Below are positions 1 through 6,060 of a DNA stretch of 6,060 nt, one piece after another. The stretch's first letter is position 1, and every line of letters begins with the position of its first letter. Under the pieces are notes generated by a model, which saw nothing but the letters and a program-made list of their open reading frames with translations, searched no databases and was not told the DNA's origin. A program made the translations under genes and the position numbers. The DNA is from an uncultured Prevotellaceae bacterium (GTDB lineage Bacteria; Bacteroidota; Bacteroidia; Bacteroidales; Bacteroidaceae), in NCBI GenBank assembly GCA_902775075.1, contig CACYKX010000208.1, positions 1-6,060 of the forward strand, read 5' to 3'.

Positions 1-1
1 A

Positions 2-232
2 ACCATGCCACCTGAGACGCATTACAAGACGTGCGACGCGCTGCTTGCGCTCAAACGAAGATCTGATCCGCTGGTGTTCAAGGAGGCCTGCCAGACTGCG
101 CTCCAATATCACAGATACAGTTATGGCTTCATAAAGCGTCTTGTAGAGACCAAGTGCGCAGGAACAGCCGAGACCTCGGCTCCGGCCCCACCTGACCATG
201 CAAACGTAAGGGGCAGGAAACAGTTCCAATAA
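2..232 (+). CDS. istA: IS21-family transposase IstA, C-terminal end (partial)
   Basis: The frame is open to the left edge of the window, so only about the last 76 residues are visible and the true start lies upstream. IstA is the DDE transposase that cuts and joins the element ends; its catalytic core is not in this window. What is seen is the family's C-terminal tail: an alpha-helical stretch (residues about 15-50, with QTALQYHRYSYGFIKRLVE) followed by a low-complexity Ala/Pro linker and the closing HANVRGRKQFQ, which resembles the HxNIRGxxYY-type ending of IstA proteins. It is followed after 39 bases by istB on the same strand, the standard order of the family. The gene ends in TAA at 230-232. 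Confidence 0.82.
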   Translation, partial: TMPPETHYKTCDALLALKRRSDPLVFKEACQTALQYHRYSYGFIKRLVETKCAGTAETSAPAPPDHANVRGRKQFQ

Positions 233-271
233 GCAAGACAACAAGACATCCATCCACCAAAATACAACAAA

Positions 272-964
272 ATGGACAACATCGTAAACAATCTCAGAAG
301 TCTCAGAATGCCCGGAATGGCGCATTACTGGGAGACATTGGAGGAGACCCGCCAGACGCAGCTGCTTGTGCAGGCCGAGTTGGACAACCGGACGCAGAGC
401 CGCAACTCACGGCTCGTGAAGAACGCCAGGTTCCGCTACAGCGCAACGTTGGAAGACCTCAACTATGACGTGAGCCGCGGTATGGACAAGGCCGCCGTCA
501 CAAGCCTCGCCACGTGCGACTACATCCGAAAGGGTGTGTCTGTACTGATCACAGGACCCGCCGGTACGGGAAAGAGCTGGCTCGCTACCGCGTTGGGCTA
601 TCAGGCATGCCTGAACGGATACAAAGTGATGTACTTCAACATCATGAAACTCTTCGAGGAGATAGCACTGGCAAGGATATCCAGTACGCTGCACAAGTTC
701 TTCGCCAAAATAGCACAGACAAACCTGCTCATACTGGATGACTTTGGCGTGAAGGTGCTTGAGGGACAACAACTGCTTGACCTGATGGAAATAATAGAAG
801 ACCGCCACGGACGCAACTCCACCATCATCGTGAGCCAGCTTCCTGTTGCCAACTGGTATGACATCCTCAACGGCAATACCACTGCCGCGGATGCCATATT
901 GGACAGAATTGTCCACACAAGTAAACGTTTTACCCTCTCGGGGAGTTCATTAAGGAAAAAATGA
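272..964 (+). CDS. istB: IS21-family helper ATPase IstB
   Basis: IstB is the AAA+ ATPase (DnaC-like) that works with IstA, binding target DNA and stimulating insertion. The 230-residue protein has the family layout: N-terminal helices with LRMPGMA (residues 11-17), the NARFRYSATLEDL segment (51-63) that precedes the ATPase core, Walker A GPAGTGKS (95-102), Walker B LLILDDFG (152-159), a sensor-1-like STIIVSQLP (183-191) and the arginine-rich end with DAILDRIVHTSKRF (207-220) and SSLRKK. Length is near the usual 230-260 residues and no stop or frameshift is seen, so it looks intact. The ATG at 272 places the start just before the conserved LRMPGMA motif. No clear Shine-Dalgarno sequence precedes it; the leader is A-rich, as is usual in Bacteroidetes. 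Expression is probably coupled to istA. Confidence 0.95.
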   Translation: MDNIVNNLRSLRMPGMAHYWETLEETRQTQLLVQAELDNRTQSRNSRLVKNARFRYSATLEDLNYDVSRGMDKAAVTSLATCDYIRKGVSVLITGPAGTGKSWLATALGYQACLNGYKVMYFNIMKLFEEIALARISSTLHKFFAKIAQTNLLILDDFGVKVLEGQQLLDLMEIIEDRHGRNSTIIVSQLPVANWYDILNGNTTAADAILDRIVHTSKRFTLSGSSLRKK

Positions 965-999
965 TTAATCGCCATTAGGCTAAGCACACAAAAGTGAAC

Positions 1000-1038
1000 G
1001 GATATCCCCGTTTTTGGTGGGTGGATATCCTCCGTTTT
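1000..1038 (+). repeat. Duplicated terminal repeat at IS21 right end
   Basis: Two direct copies are seen: GGATATCCCCGTTTTT at 1000-1015 and GGATATCCTCCGTTTT at 1023-1038, with starts 23 bases apart. Each contains the palindrome GGATATCC. Multiple copies of the terminal sequence near each end are a known trait of IS21 elements and serve as IstA binding sites. GGTGG at 1016-1020 is also complementary to CCACC at 1041-1045. The assignment as transposase binding sites is inference. Confidence 0.7.
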
Positions 1039-1043
1039 CACCA

Positions 1044-1661
1044 CCTTCAGCGTGTTATGTCTTTGATAGAGGCTACTTTGACCTCTCCAGAATGTTCTCC
1101 ATCTCTCAAACTGGTGCATTCTTCATCATCAGAGAAAAGGGCAAACCAACCTACGAGATAGTTGATGGAAGCGATTTCCTCGAAGGAGACGATGGTATAC
1201 TCCGTGACCAGACGATTAGATTTACCGGCAAACGAAATAAAGACAACTACCCATCTAATCTTCGTAGAGTCGTATATTATGCCATAGAACTGAAAAGATC
1301 GTTCACCTATTATACAAACAACTTCTATCTCAAAGCAAAAGATATTGCCTTGTTGTACCGATATCGTTGGCAGGTCGAGCTCTTTTTTAAATGGATAAAG
1401 CAGCATCTCAAGGTGAAAACATTCTGGGGAACCTCTGAAAATTTTGTACGAATTCAGATTCATGTTGCCATTATAACCTATTGCCTTATAGCCATTGTAG
1501 AGCATGACTTAAAGATTGGAAGGCCTGTCGTGGAGGTGATGCGAATACTGGGCAACTCGTTACTCGTTAAAGACAGTATTAATGAACTGTTCCAACCCTT
1601 TAAGATGGAATACGAGGATGGCGACGATGGGCAGCTATGTATAGACTTCAAATTCAATTAA
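1044..1661 (+). pseudogene. IS4-family transposase, C-terminal half (interrupted by IS21)
   Basis: The frame encodes about 205 native residues of a DDE transposase that normally has roughly 370-400. It begins inside the RNase H-fold core at YVFDRGYFDL, which contains the second catalytic Asp, and continues through TNNF to the IS4 signature YREK: Tyr, then Arg 3 later, Glu 4 after that, and Lys 7 after that, in YRYRWQVELFFKWIK (codons about 1356-1400). The spacing Y-x2-R-x3-E-x6-K matches exactly. The first catalytic Asp and the N-terminal domain are missing, so the product cannot be an active transposase. The frame stays open leftward through the IS21 end to a possible TTG start at 1014, which would add ten foreign residues; this is chance read-through. 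No later stop or frameshift is seen, which suggests recent disruption. Confidence 0.9.
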
Positions 1662-1680
1662 CAATTGTTAGGAGACACTA
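1044..1680 (+). mobile_element. 3' remnant of an IS4-family insertion sequence
   Basis: This is the right-hand part of an IS4-type element, beginning abruptly at the IS21 end and running past the transposase stop. The element's right terminus was not identified: no partner end is in the window to define an inverted repeat. It must lie between the stop at 1661 and the start of recognisable helicase sequence soon after 1681. The 8-bp palindrome CACTAGTG at 1676-1683 sits in this interval and may belong to the end or to the target. The left half of the element is expected beyond the left end of the IS21 copy. Confidence 0.7.
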
Positions 1681-3969
1681 GTGATAAATAATTTTTCTGC
1701 AAAAGATTTCTTTTCTGGAAATTCCTCATCATTATATGACAATGCAGGCATTGTTTTCTGTCCTCATGCTAAAGGCACTTTCGGTGTAAATAATGATGAC
1801 AAGAACAATCACCTTGGTATATCGACAGGACTTATCTCTGAGTTTACAGGAGCACTTAAAATAGGAACTTTCGTTGGCGGAAACAAGCCTTCGGGCGATA
1901 TGAGAAGATTTAATGATAATGAATTAAATCTGATGGTTGCCACCAAGGCTTTTGGTATGGGTATAGACAAGCCTAATGTCCGCTTTACTATACATATTAA
2001 CCATCCCAGTTCCTTAGAGGGGTATGTACAGGAAGCAGGACGTGGCGGACGAGATAAAAAACATGCTATATCTTATGTGTTGTACGACCCGACGGAATAT
2101 ATCCACTTTACTATTGATAAGATTAATGACTTGAGGTATGAGATCTTAAGAACGAAAGGATACGATCCTAAATGGTTGGAATCATTCAACCACAATTTCG
2201 TATTGAAGTCTGACCTCATTAGCTTGTGCAAATCAGAAGGATGTTCTGATCAGTATGCAGAGTCCATCTTAGAGGTCTGTAAGCGAAATAATTATTTTGA
2301 AAATGTTGACAAAAATATTGATCTTTGGTTTCATAATAACTCTTTCAGAGGACTTTATAAAGAACAAGTCATATTGAAAGAGTTTACGGACAGAATTTTG
2401 AATGTTAAGCCACGCTTTATCGTTACCGTTCAGGAACGGCTCATTGAGGAGACAGGAATCACAGACTTGCTCTTGAAAGTTGATGAAGGGAAAAATGCCA
2501 TCAAGATAGTCTCTAAAGAAGACAGAAAAAATCAGTATGGTTATATCTTTCTTGATAATTTATATCCTACGTACAAATTTGTTAACTTTAATCTTGAGAT
2601 TTGTAGAAATATTTGCGAATCATTAATTTGTATATTGGGTAGTTTGGAAGACCATTCTGCCCATGCATTGCTACGTCCCATAGAAGATGGACAAGACAAT
2701 TCTTCTGAAGGCATATATAGTGCTATGGCAAAGGTTGAAGCAGATGGGTGTGTATATATCACTGTATCTTGGGAGAATCAGATGAATATATTAGGGGGAG
2801 GCTTTGAGGAGTCCATCAAAACGGAGATTTCGAGAATTGCTAAACTTGAAGACCCTACTATCGGTAAGAAAGTGTGGCATGACATAGACGAGAACAACAA
2901 AGGTAAGCTCTGTTTGGGCAAGGTAGATAATTTTGACGAGTTACTTTCTCAAATTTCTAAGTGTTCCAATGATTCTAGTTGGTTAAGGTATCATGGATAT
3001 ACCAGACTTTATAAGAACCTTAAAAAAATGTTTTATCAGAAGAGAGATAAAGATGATACGGATAAAGCTATTTATCGATTGTGTTGCATAGGTTTAGTTG
3101 AGGACGTGACGATTGACTATCTTTCTCAGACGTATGAGTTGAAAATTCGCAAGAAAACGGACGAACAGTACAAACAAAATATGATGCATTTCTTCCGTAA
3201 ATACTATTCTCTCGAAAGGGCAGAAGAAAAGGTTGCGGAAATTGACAATCGGAACGGAAGGTGTTATCTAGATAAATGCATAGGATATCTTACAGCTTTT
3301 GTTTACGAAAGTCTTGAAAAGAAGAGACTTAGAGCAATAGAAGATATGCGCATAGCTTGTGAAGACGGTATTGCCTATAGAGAATCTACAGGGAATGACG
3401 AATGGCTGAAACAGTTCATTCATTTATACTTCAACTCGAAGTATGCCAGAAAGGGATACAAAGTTAATGGTGAGCCCTATTCCTTATCGGAGGAGACTGA
3501 TGAGGAAGGCCGGGAAGGATTTGACACGGTATTGAAATATATACGAATAATTTCAAAAGATGAGTCTGGTACCGAAATAGATAATGTAAAACATCTTTAT
3601 GGTGCAACGTTGTTGTGTCTTAGGGCACATCCCGACAATGCAGCATTGTTATTGCTGCTTACATATTGCATCAACTTCCTTGGTGCGGGTACAAATGAAA
3701 CTTTAAGAAGAAATGCATTGAATGGATATATAGAAGGTTTCCTACAACTCAATAACAAAGTTGGGGACAAGGTATGGGATTGCATTGACTCATTCAACCT
3801 TCTTTTGAAAGGAAATGCTAATAATGACGCTTTTGCTCAAGATCTTATTAAAGAGGGGAAAGACCATATAATAGAAACTTTAGGTCTTATCAAGGAAGGA
3901 AAAGAGTCAGTCATATTCTTAATACACGAGGACAGGTTTAATAAATTTACACATAATTACTTAAAATAA
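1672..3969 (+). pseudogene. RecQ-like SF2 DNA helicase, N-terminally truncated by insertion
   Basis: The open frame begins after an in-frame TAG at 1669-1671; the first possible start is GTG at 1681, giving 762 residues. Residues about 20-135 form the second RecA-like domain of a RecQ-type helicase: a motif IV-like [14 protein letters not shown] (23-36), motif [20 protein letters not shown] (84-102) and motif [11 protein letters not shown] (117-125). The first RecA domain, with Walker A and the DEAH-type Walker B, is absent, so this product cannot hydrolyse ATP; the missing half is expected left of the inserted elements. Residues 136-762 form a long C-terminal region with no domain I can name. 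The typical RecQ zinc-binding cysteine cluster is not evident, and 462-487 ([19 protein letters not shown]) could be a winged-helix-like segment (inference). The length points to a large RecQ-like subfamily, not housekeeping RecQ. It is followed 4 bases later by the coiled-coil gene. Confidence 0.82.
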
Positions 3970-3973
3970 CAAT

Positions 3974-4726
3974 ATGGCATACGATATCAACAAGGCTCTA
4001 GAGCGTCTAGAAAAGAATCTCTGCGATGTAGATTCTGCGCGAAAGCAAGTGGAAAAAACAGTTGCTTGCAGTACTGACTTACAAAACATTGTTAATGGAT
4101 ATGTAGCATCGTTGGACTCTTTGGTGCAAGACATTGAGCAGTTGATCAACGATTTGACCAATTACAAGTCGCTGAAGACTACCGAACTTGAGACATCTAT
4201 CAAGAAGATAGAGGATGCTTGTGAGAGAACAATGGATTCTTTCAATAAGATGGTTGCGGATTCAAGTGTTAATTTTAAGAAAAAGCTTAATGCTCAAGTA
4301 GAGGATCTTGTTACTGAAAACAACAAACTGTCAAACGAGATCAACCGCCTGGACGAAAATCAGGAGCCTCTTGAAAAGGCCATATCCGTCTCAAATGAGT
4401 TGGTCAAGAGAATATCCAATCTGTCTGACGGTGTTGACAAGTTTTACACTGAAGAGACAAAATCCCTTGACAGCATAAAGGCCTCTATTGCAACATTGAC
4501 TAAGTCGGTGAATGAGCAACAGAAGAACTTTTCTGCTGAGATTAACGAACAAAAGGGTAAATTGGCTAATATCGCCAAACAAACGAACGAGATTCTGACT
4601 ATCCAAGCAGCCATGAAGAATGAACTTTTTGAAATTAAATCTAAGATTAACAAGAACCAATGGATCATAATAATAGGCATCGTAATAATCATTGTCCTTC
4701 ATTTTGTCCAAATCAAATTCTTATAA
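3974..4726 (+). CDS. Tail-anchored coiled-coil protein of unknown function
   Basis: I do not recognise a named family. The 250-residue protein is almost entirely predicted helix: residues about 5-228 are rich in Lys, Glu, Asn, Ile and Leu with heptad-like spacing, for example 104-150 (KLNAQVEDLVTENNKLSNEI) and 165-228. There are breaks around the NQEP (129-132) and SDG (151-153) segments. A single hydrophobic stretch at 230-245 (WIIIIGIVIIIVLHFV) is followed by only five residues, QIKFL. There is no signal peptide, so the likely topology is a cytoplasmic coiled coil held at the inner membrane by its C-terminus. The ATG lies 4 bases after the helicase stop, without a clear Shine-Dalgarno sequence, which indicates a shared transcript and translational coupling. 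With the upstream gene broken, its expression now may depend on read-through from the insertion elements. A scaffold, sensor or membrane-effector role is conceivable but unproven. Confidence 0.85.
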   Translation: MAYDINKALERLEKNLCDVDSARKQVEKTVACSTDLQNIVNGYVASLDSLVQDIEQLINDLTNYKSLKTTELETSIKKIEDACERTMDSFNKMVADSSVNFKKKLNAQVEDLVTENNKLSNEINRLDENQEPLEKAISVSNELVKRISNLSDGVDKFYTEETKSLDSIKASIATLTKSVNEQQKNFSAEINEQKGKLANIAKQTNEILTIQAAMKNELFEIKSKINKNQWIIIIGIVIIIVLHFVQIKFL

Positions 4727-4745
4727 TCTCATAAAATTTGGAAAG

Positions 4746-4798
4746 ATCTCTCGTCTGGTATCGCTATTCCTCCAATAATATCGATACCAGACAGAGAT
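4746..4798 (+). terminator. Long intergenic hairpin, possible terminator of the helicase operon
   Basis: The left arm ATCTCTCGTCTGGTATCG (4746-4763) pairs with the right arm CGATACCAGACAGAGAT (4782-4798): 17 base pairs with a single bulged C at 4752 and an 18-base loop. Within the loop TATT and AATA could add a short inner stem. It begins 19 bases after the stop of the coiled-coil gene, a usual place for a terminator. There is no T-tract after the right arm, so it is not a standard intrinsic terminator. It could instead block RNA decay, process the transcript or bind a protein. Confidence 0.5.
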
Positions 4799-4852
4799 TG
4801 AACTCTTGCTACATAGTCAACTTCCATGTGCTGAGAACTTTTATTTTTGCTA

Positions 4853-4877
4853 TATCGCGAACATACTGTTCGTGATA
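4853..4877. promoter_or_regulatory. 25-bp near-perfect palindrome, likely operator of the protease gene
   Basis: The halves TATCGCGAACA (4853-4863) and TGTTCGTGATA (4867-4877) are inverted repeats around a 3-base centre TAC, with a single mismatch (4857 against 4873). The core CGAACA-TAC-TGTTCG is perfect. The site lies 6 bases upstream of the -7 element at 4884-4891, so it covers the place where the Bacteroidetes -33 element should be. Such placement fits a dimeric helix-turn-helix repressor that blocks sigma binding, or an activator that replaces a missing -33 box. The binding protein is not encoded recognisably in this window. Confidence 0.6.
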
Positions 4878-4883
4878 CTGTCG

Positions 4884-4891
4884 TAACTTTG
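4884..4891 (+). promoter_or_regulatory. Bacteroidetes -7 promoter element for the protease gene
   Basis: TAACTTTG matches the TAnnTTTG consensus of the primary Bacteroidetes sigma factor, and is followed by GCACC. It implies transcription starting near 4896-4900 and a leader of about 20 bases before the ATG at 4920. No good TTTG -33 box is seen at the usual 19-21 base distance; that position is filled by the palindrome at 4853-4877, which suggests the promoter is regulated. Confidence 0.65.
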
Positions 4892-4906
4892 CACCACGAA
4901 ACAAAT

Positions 4907-4917
4907 AAAGAGGAAAG
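4907..4917 (+). promoter_or_regulatory. Purine-rich ribosome binding site of the protease gene
   Basis: AAAGAGGAAAG lies just before the ATG at 4920, with AGAGGA ending 5 bases upstream of it. It is the strongest Shine-Dalgarno-like sequence in the window and supports this start; the other genes here have only A-rich leaders. Confidence 0.5.
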
Positions 4918-4919
4918 TT

Positions 4920-5855
4920 ATGACAGCTAAAAACAACATCAATGTGAATCTGTATAACGGTAATAATACGTCCGTTCCTTTCGTCATGGTTGATTATCTT
5001 GACAAAGATGCCAATGGGCATTGCGCCTTGATGATGATTGACTCTTGCAGCGAAGTAAACATACTCTTTGAGAACTTGACAAACCATCTGTGCTTAAAAA
5101 AGATAGAGATTGCTGGCATACATGTTATTAATGGCCTTGGCAGTGAGCCGCAAGAGGTGACTGACGTTGAACTGAACTTTACGTTACAATCAATGGTGTG
5201 CAAAGAGACTTTTAGTGTATGCGACATTGACTATCCACAGCTCTATGAATATCCGGTTATCGGTCTTTTAGGGAATGACTTTTTGTTTAAGCACAAACTT
5301 GCATTAGATTATAATGACTGTACCCTTCATACGTCTAATTTCAATACTTCAAACTTGTCATTGGCTGACTGCGAGTATTTTTCTCCAATAGATTTGACCA
5401 ATAAGAACTATCGGCTTCCTGTCGTGTCTTTGATGCTGAATGGAAAACAGATTATTGCGGGCGTTGATTCCGGTGCTACCGATAACTTAATTGCCAAACA
5501 ATCCATTGACAAGAGCAAAGTTCCGTTCTTTTCCCTTGGTGATGGAGATACCATGGTAGGATCGAATGGTCAAGTAGCGACCCAAATGGGCATTATTCCG
5601 TTCAGCACTGTATCTGCTTCAGAAAAAGGTGAAAAGGTAATAGAGGCGGTTGCCATCTTCAATATCATTCAAGACTACATCATTCCATCGCAAAATATGC
5701 TGGGAGAAAACGAGGGGCAGCAAGTTCCGCCCGTCGAGGCACTGTTATGTTCCTCCTTTATCGCGAGCCAAGGCTGGATATTAGATTTTGGCGCCTGTAT
5801 CATATATAAGCGAAAGATTAAATCCTGTGAGAAAGCTAAAATTAAATCAGCTTAG
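4920..5855 (+). CDS. Tandem retropepsin-like aspartic protease
   Basis: The 311-residue protein contains two aspartic protease half-domains in one chain, as in pepsin, although each repeat resembles bacterial retropepsin-like families. Repeat 1 has the catalytic-loop motif LMMIDSCSEVNILF (37-50, Asp41) and its partner flap-closing segment IGLLGNDFLFKHKLALDY (114-131). Repeat 2 has IAGVDSGATDNLI (179-191, Asp183) and a degenerate partner ALLCSSFIASQGWILDFG (274-291). Each motif follows the hydrophobic-hydrophobic-D-[TS]-G pattern, but repeat 1 reads DSC, with Cys in place of Gly. No signal peptide or membrane segment is seen, so it probably acts in the cytoplasm on an unknown peptide substrate. 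It has its own promoter, operator-like palindrome and Shine-Dalgarno sequence, so it is not simply part of the upstream operon. It could be an active pseudo-dimeric protease or a catalytically weakened one. The basic tail (KRKIKSCEKAKIKSA) might bind nucleic acid or a partner. Confidence 0.78.
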   Translation: MTAKNNINVNLYNGNNTSVPFVMVDYLDKDANGHCALMMIDSCSEVNILFENLTNHLCLKKIEIAGIHVINGLGSEPQEVTDVELNFTLQSMVCKETFSVCDIDYPQLYEYPVIGLLGNDFLFKHKLALDYNDCTLHTSNFNTSNLSLADCEYFSPIDLTNKNYRLPVVSLMLNGKQIIAGVDSGATDNLIAKQSIDKSKVPFFSLGDGDTMVGSNGQVATQMGIIPFSTVSASEKGEKVIEAVAIFNIIQDYIIPSQNMLGENEGQQVPPVEALLCSSFIASQGWILDFGACIIYKRKIKSCEKAKIKSA

Positions 5856-5978
5856 TTGAACTATCGCAAGTCGTACGCTGTAGAAGTGCTCTGGAAAATA
5901 TGAACCTCTAATAACTATATAAATATAGGAACAGTAAAATTTTCAATTTATGGGACTATTATCGGCCCAAGGGGGATT

Positions 5979-6003
5979 GTCCGTGGCGGACGGATGCCGC
6001 TGC
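5979..6003 (+). other. Two mutually exclusive RNA hairpins in a GC-rich patch
   Basis: GTCCG (5979-5983) can pair with CGGAC (5987-5991) around a 3-base loop. Alternatively GTGGCGG (5983-5989) can pair with CCGCTGC (5997-6003) around ACGGATG, using two G-U pairs. The two stems share bases, so only one can form at a time. No T-run follows directly, so this is not a plain terminator. Whether the RNA is made and folds this way is inference. Confidence 0.3.
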
Positions 6004-6052
6004 CTAACCAAAGAACTTGATATGATAGCGTGCTAAAACTATTTTTTTTGCT

Positions 6053-6060
6053 TACCTTTG
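6053..6060 (+). promoter_or_regulatory. Possible Bacteroidetes -7 element at the window edge
   Basis: TACCTTTG matches TAnnTTTG and follows a T-rich stretch, a context often seen in Bacteroidetes promoters. No -33 TTTG box is found at the usual distance, and the gene it would serve lies beyond the window. Confidence 0.35.

Larger units (their letters stand above)
1..1043 (+). mobile_element. Right-hand part of an IS21-family insertion sequence
   Basis: This segment carries the two-gene istA-istB arrangement that defines the IS21 family, cut by the left window edge inside istA. Its base composition is clearly more GC-rich than the helicase region that follows, which suggests a different origin. 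The right boundary is inferred at about 1043: the last bases read ..TTTTCACCA, so the element would begin 5'-TGGTG on the opposite strand, matching the TG...CA ends usual in IS21 elements. The next codon is already IS4 transposase. Two copies of a GGATATCC-type repeat lie just inside the end, as is common in this family. The left end and target duplication are outside the window, so the boundary could be off by a few bases. Confidence 0.82.
5856..6060 (+). other. Downstream intergenic region without a convincing gene
   Basis: The first 90 bases are AT-rich, with a small palindrome CTATAT-AA-ATATAG at 5915-5928. From about 5963 to 6005 the sequence turns abruptly GC-rich and can fold, then becomes AT-rich again with a run of eight T at 6042-6049. 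A 28-codon frame (5950-6036) overlaps the GC-rich part but has no coding support. The region could hold the 3' end of the protease transcript and the promoter of the next gene. Confidence 0.5.

Noticed and set aside
1014..1043. TTG start at 1014 that would fuse the IS21 end to the IS4 transposase.
   Set aside because: The added residues are encoded by the IS21 terminal repeat and the catalytic N-terminus is missing; chance in-frame read-through, not a designed fusion.
407..1119. Long open frames on the minus strand across istB and the IS4 junction (407-916 and 601-1119).
   Set aside because: They lie opposite the conserved IstB motifs on the plus strand and show no recognisable protein features; they are shadows of a GC-rich coding gene.
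1681..3969. Helicase frame as a complete gene starting at GTG 1681.
   Set aside because: No first RecA domain, no Walker A motif, no ribosome binding site, and the start abuts an IS4 end; it is better read as a truncated gene.
4746..4877. Hairpin arms and palindrome considered as CRISPR repeats or an attachment site.
   Set aside because: Each occurs only once as an inverted pair, with no regularly spaced direct repeats, spacers, integrase gene or tRNA nearby.
4391..5227. Minus-strand frames over the coiled-coil gene and the protease gene (4391-4711, 4444-4692, 4809-5087, 4994-5227).
   Set aside because: They overlap well-supported plus-strand genes or the promoter region, and their translations show no motif; the hydrophobic runs are reverse readings of the membrane and core segments.
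5950..6036. A 28-codon frame starting at ATG 5950.
   Set aside because: It is short, lacks a convincing ribosome binding site and lies over a foldable GC-rich patch; no evidence of coding.

Overview
The window looks like an accessory, insertion-rich stretch of a Bacteroidales genome (Bacteroides/Prevotella-like). The evidence is a Bacteroidetes-type -7 promoter element (TAnnTTTG, as TAACTTTG at 4884-4891), A-rich translation starts mostly without a strong Shine-Dalgarno sequence, and IS21 and IS4 elements with proteins of the kind common in that group. The genus assignment is inference.

Layout. Positions 1 to about 1043 are the right-hand part of an IS21-family element, visibly more GC-rich than the rest: the C-terminal tail of the IstA transposase, a complete IstB ATPase helper, and a right end with two copies of a terminal repeat. 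It sits directly against the 3' half of an IS4-family transposase gene (1044-1661), so the IS21 element appears to have inserted into the IS4 element. The IS4 remnant in turn abuts, near 1670-1681, a RecQ-like superfamily 2 helicase gene (to 3969) whose N-terminal half, including the ATP-binding RecA1 domain, is absent. The picture is two nested insertions breaking a helicase gene; the missing halves would lie left of the window.

The helicase reading frame is followed after only 4 bases by a 250-residue, coiled-coil-rich protein with one C-terminal membrane anchor (3974-4726). The two form an apparent operon that ends in a long hairpin (4746-4798). A further gene (4920-5855) has its own promoter, preceded by a 25-bp near-perfect palindrome that looks like an operator. 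It encodes a 311-residue protein with two retropepsin-like aspartic protease repeats in tandem (DSC, then DSG).

How the genes might work together: a RecQ-like helicase, a membrane-anchored coiled-coil protein and a regulated pepsin-like protease next to mobile elements are consistent with a defence or stress-response cassette now inactivated by insertions. This is a hypothesis; nothing in the window proves that the three genes form one system. The last 205 bases hold no convincing gene, only possible RNA hairpins and a TAnnTTTG motif at the edge that may drive the next gene.
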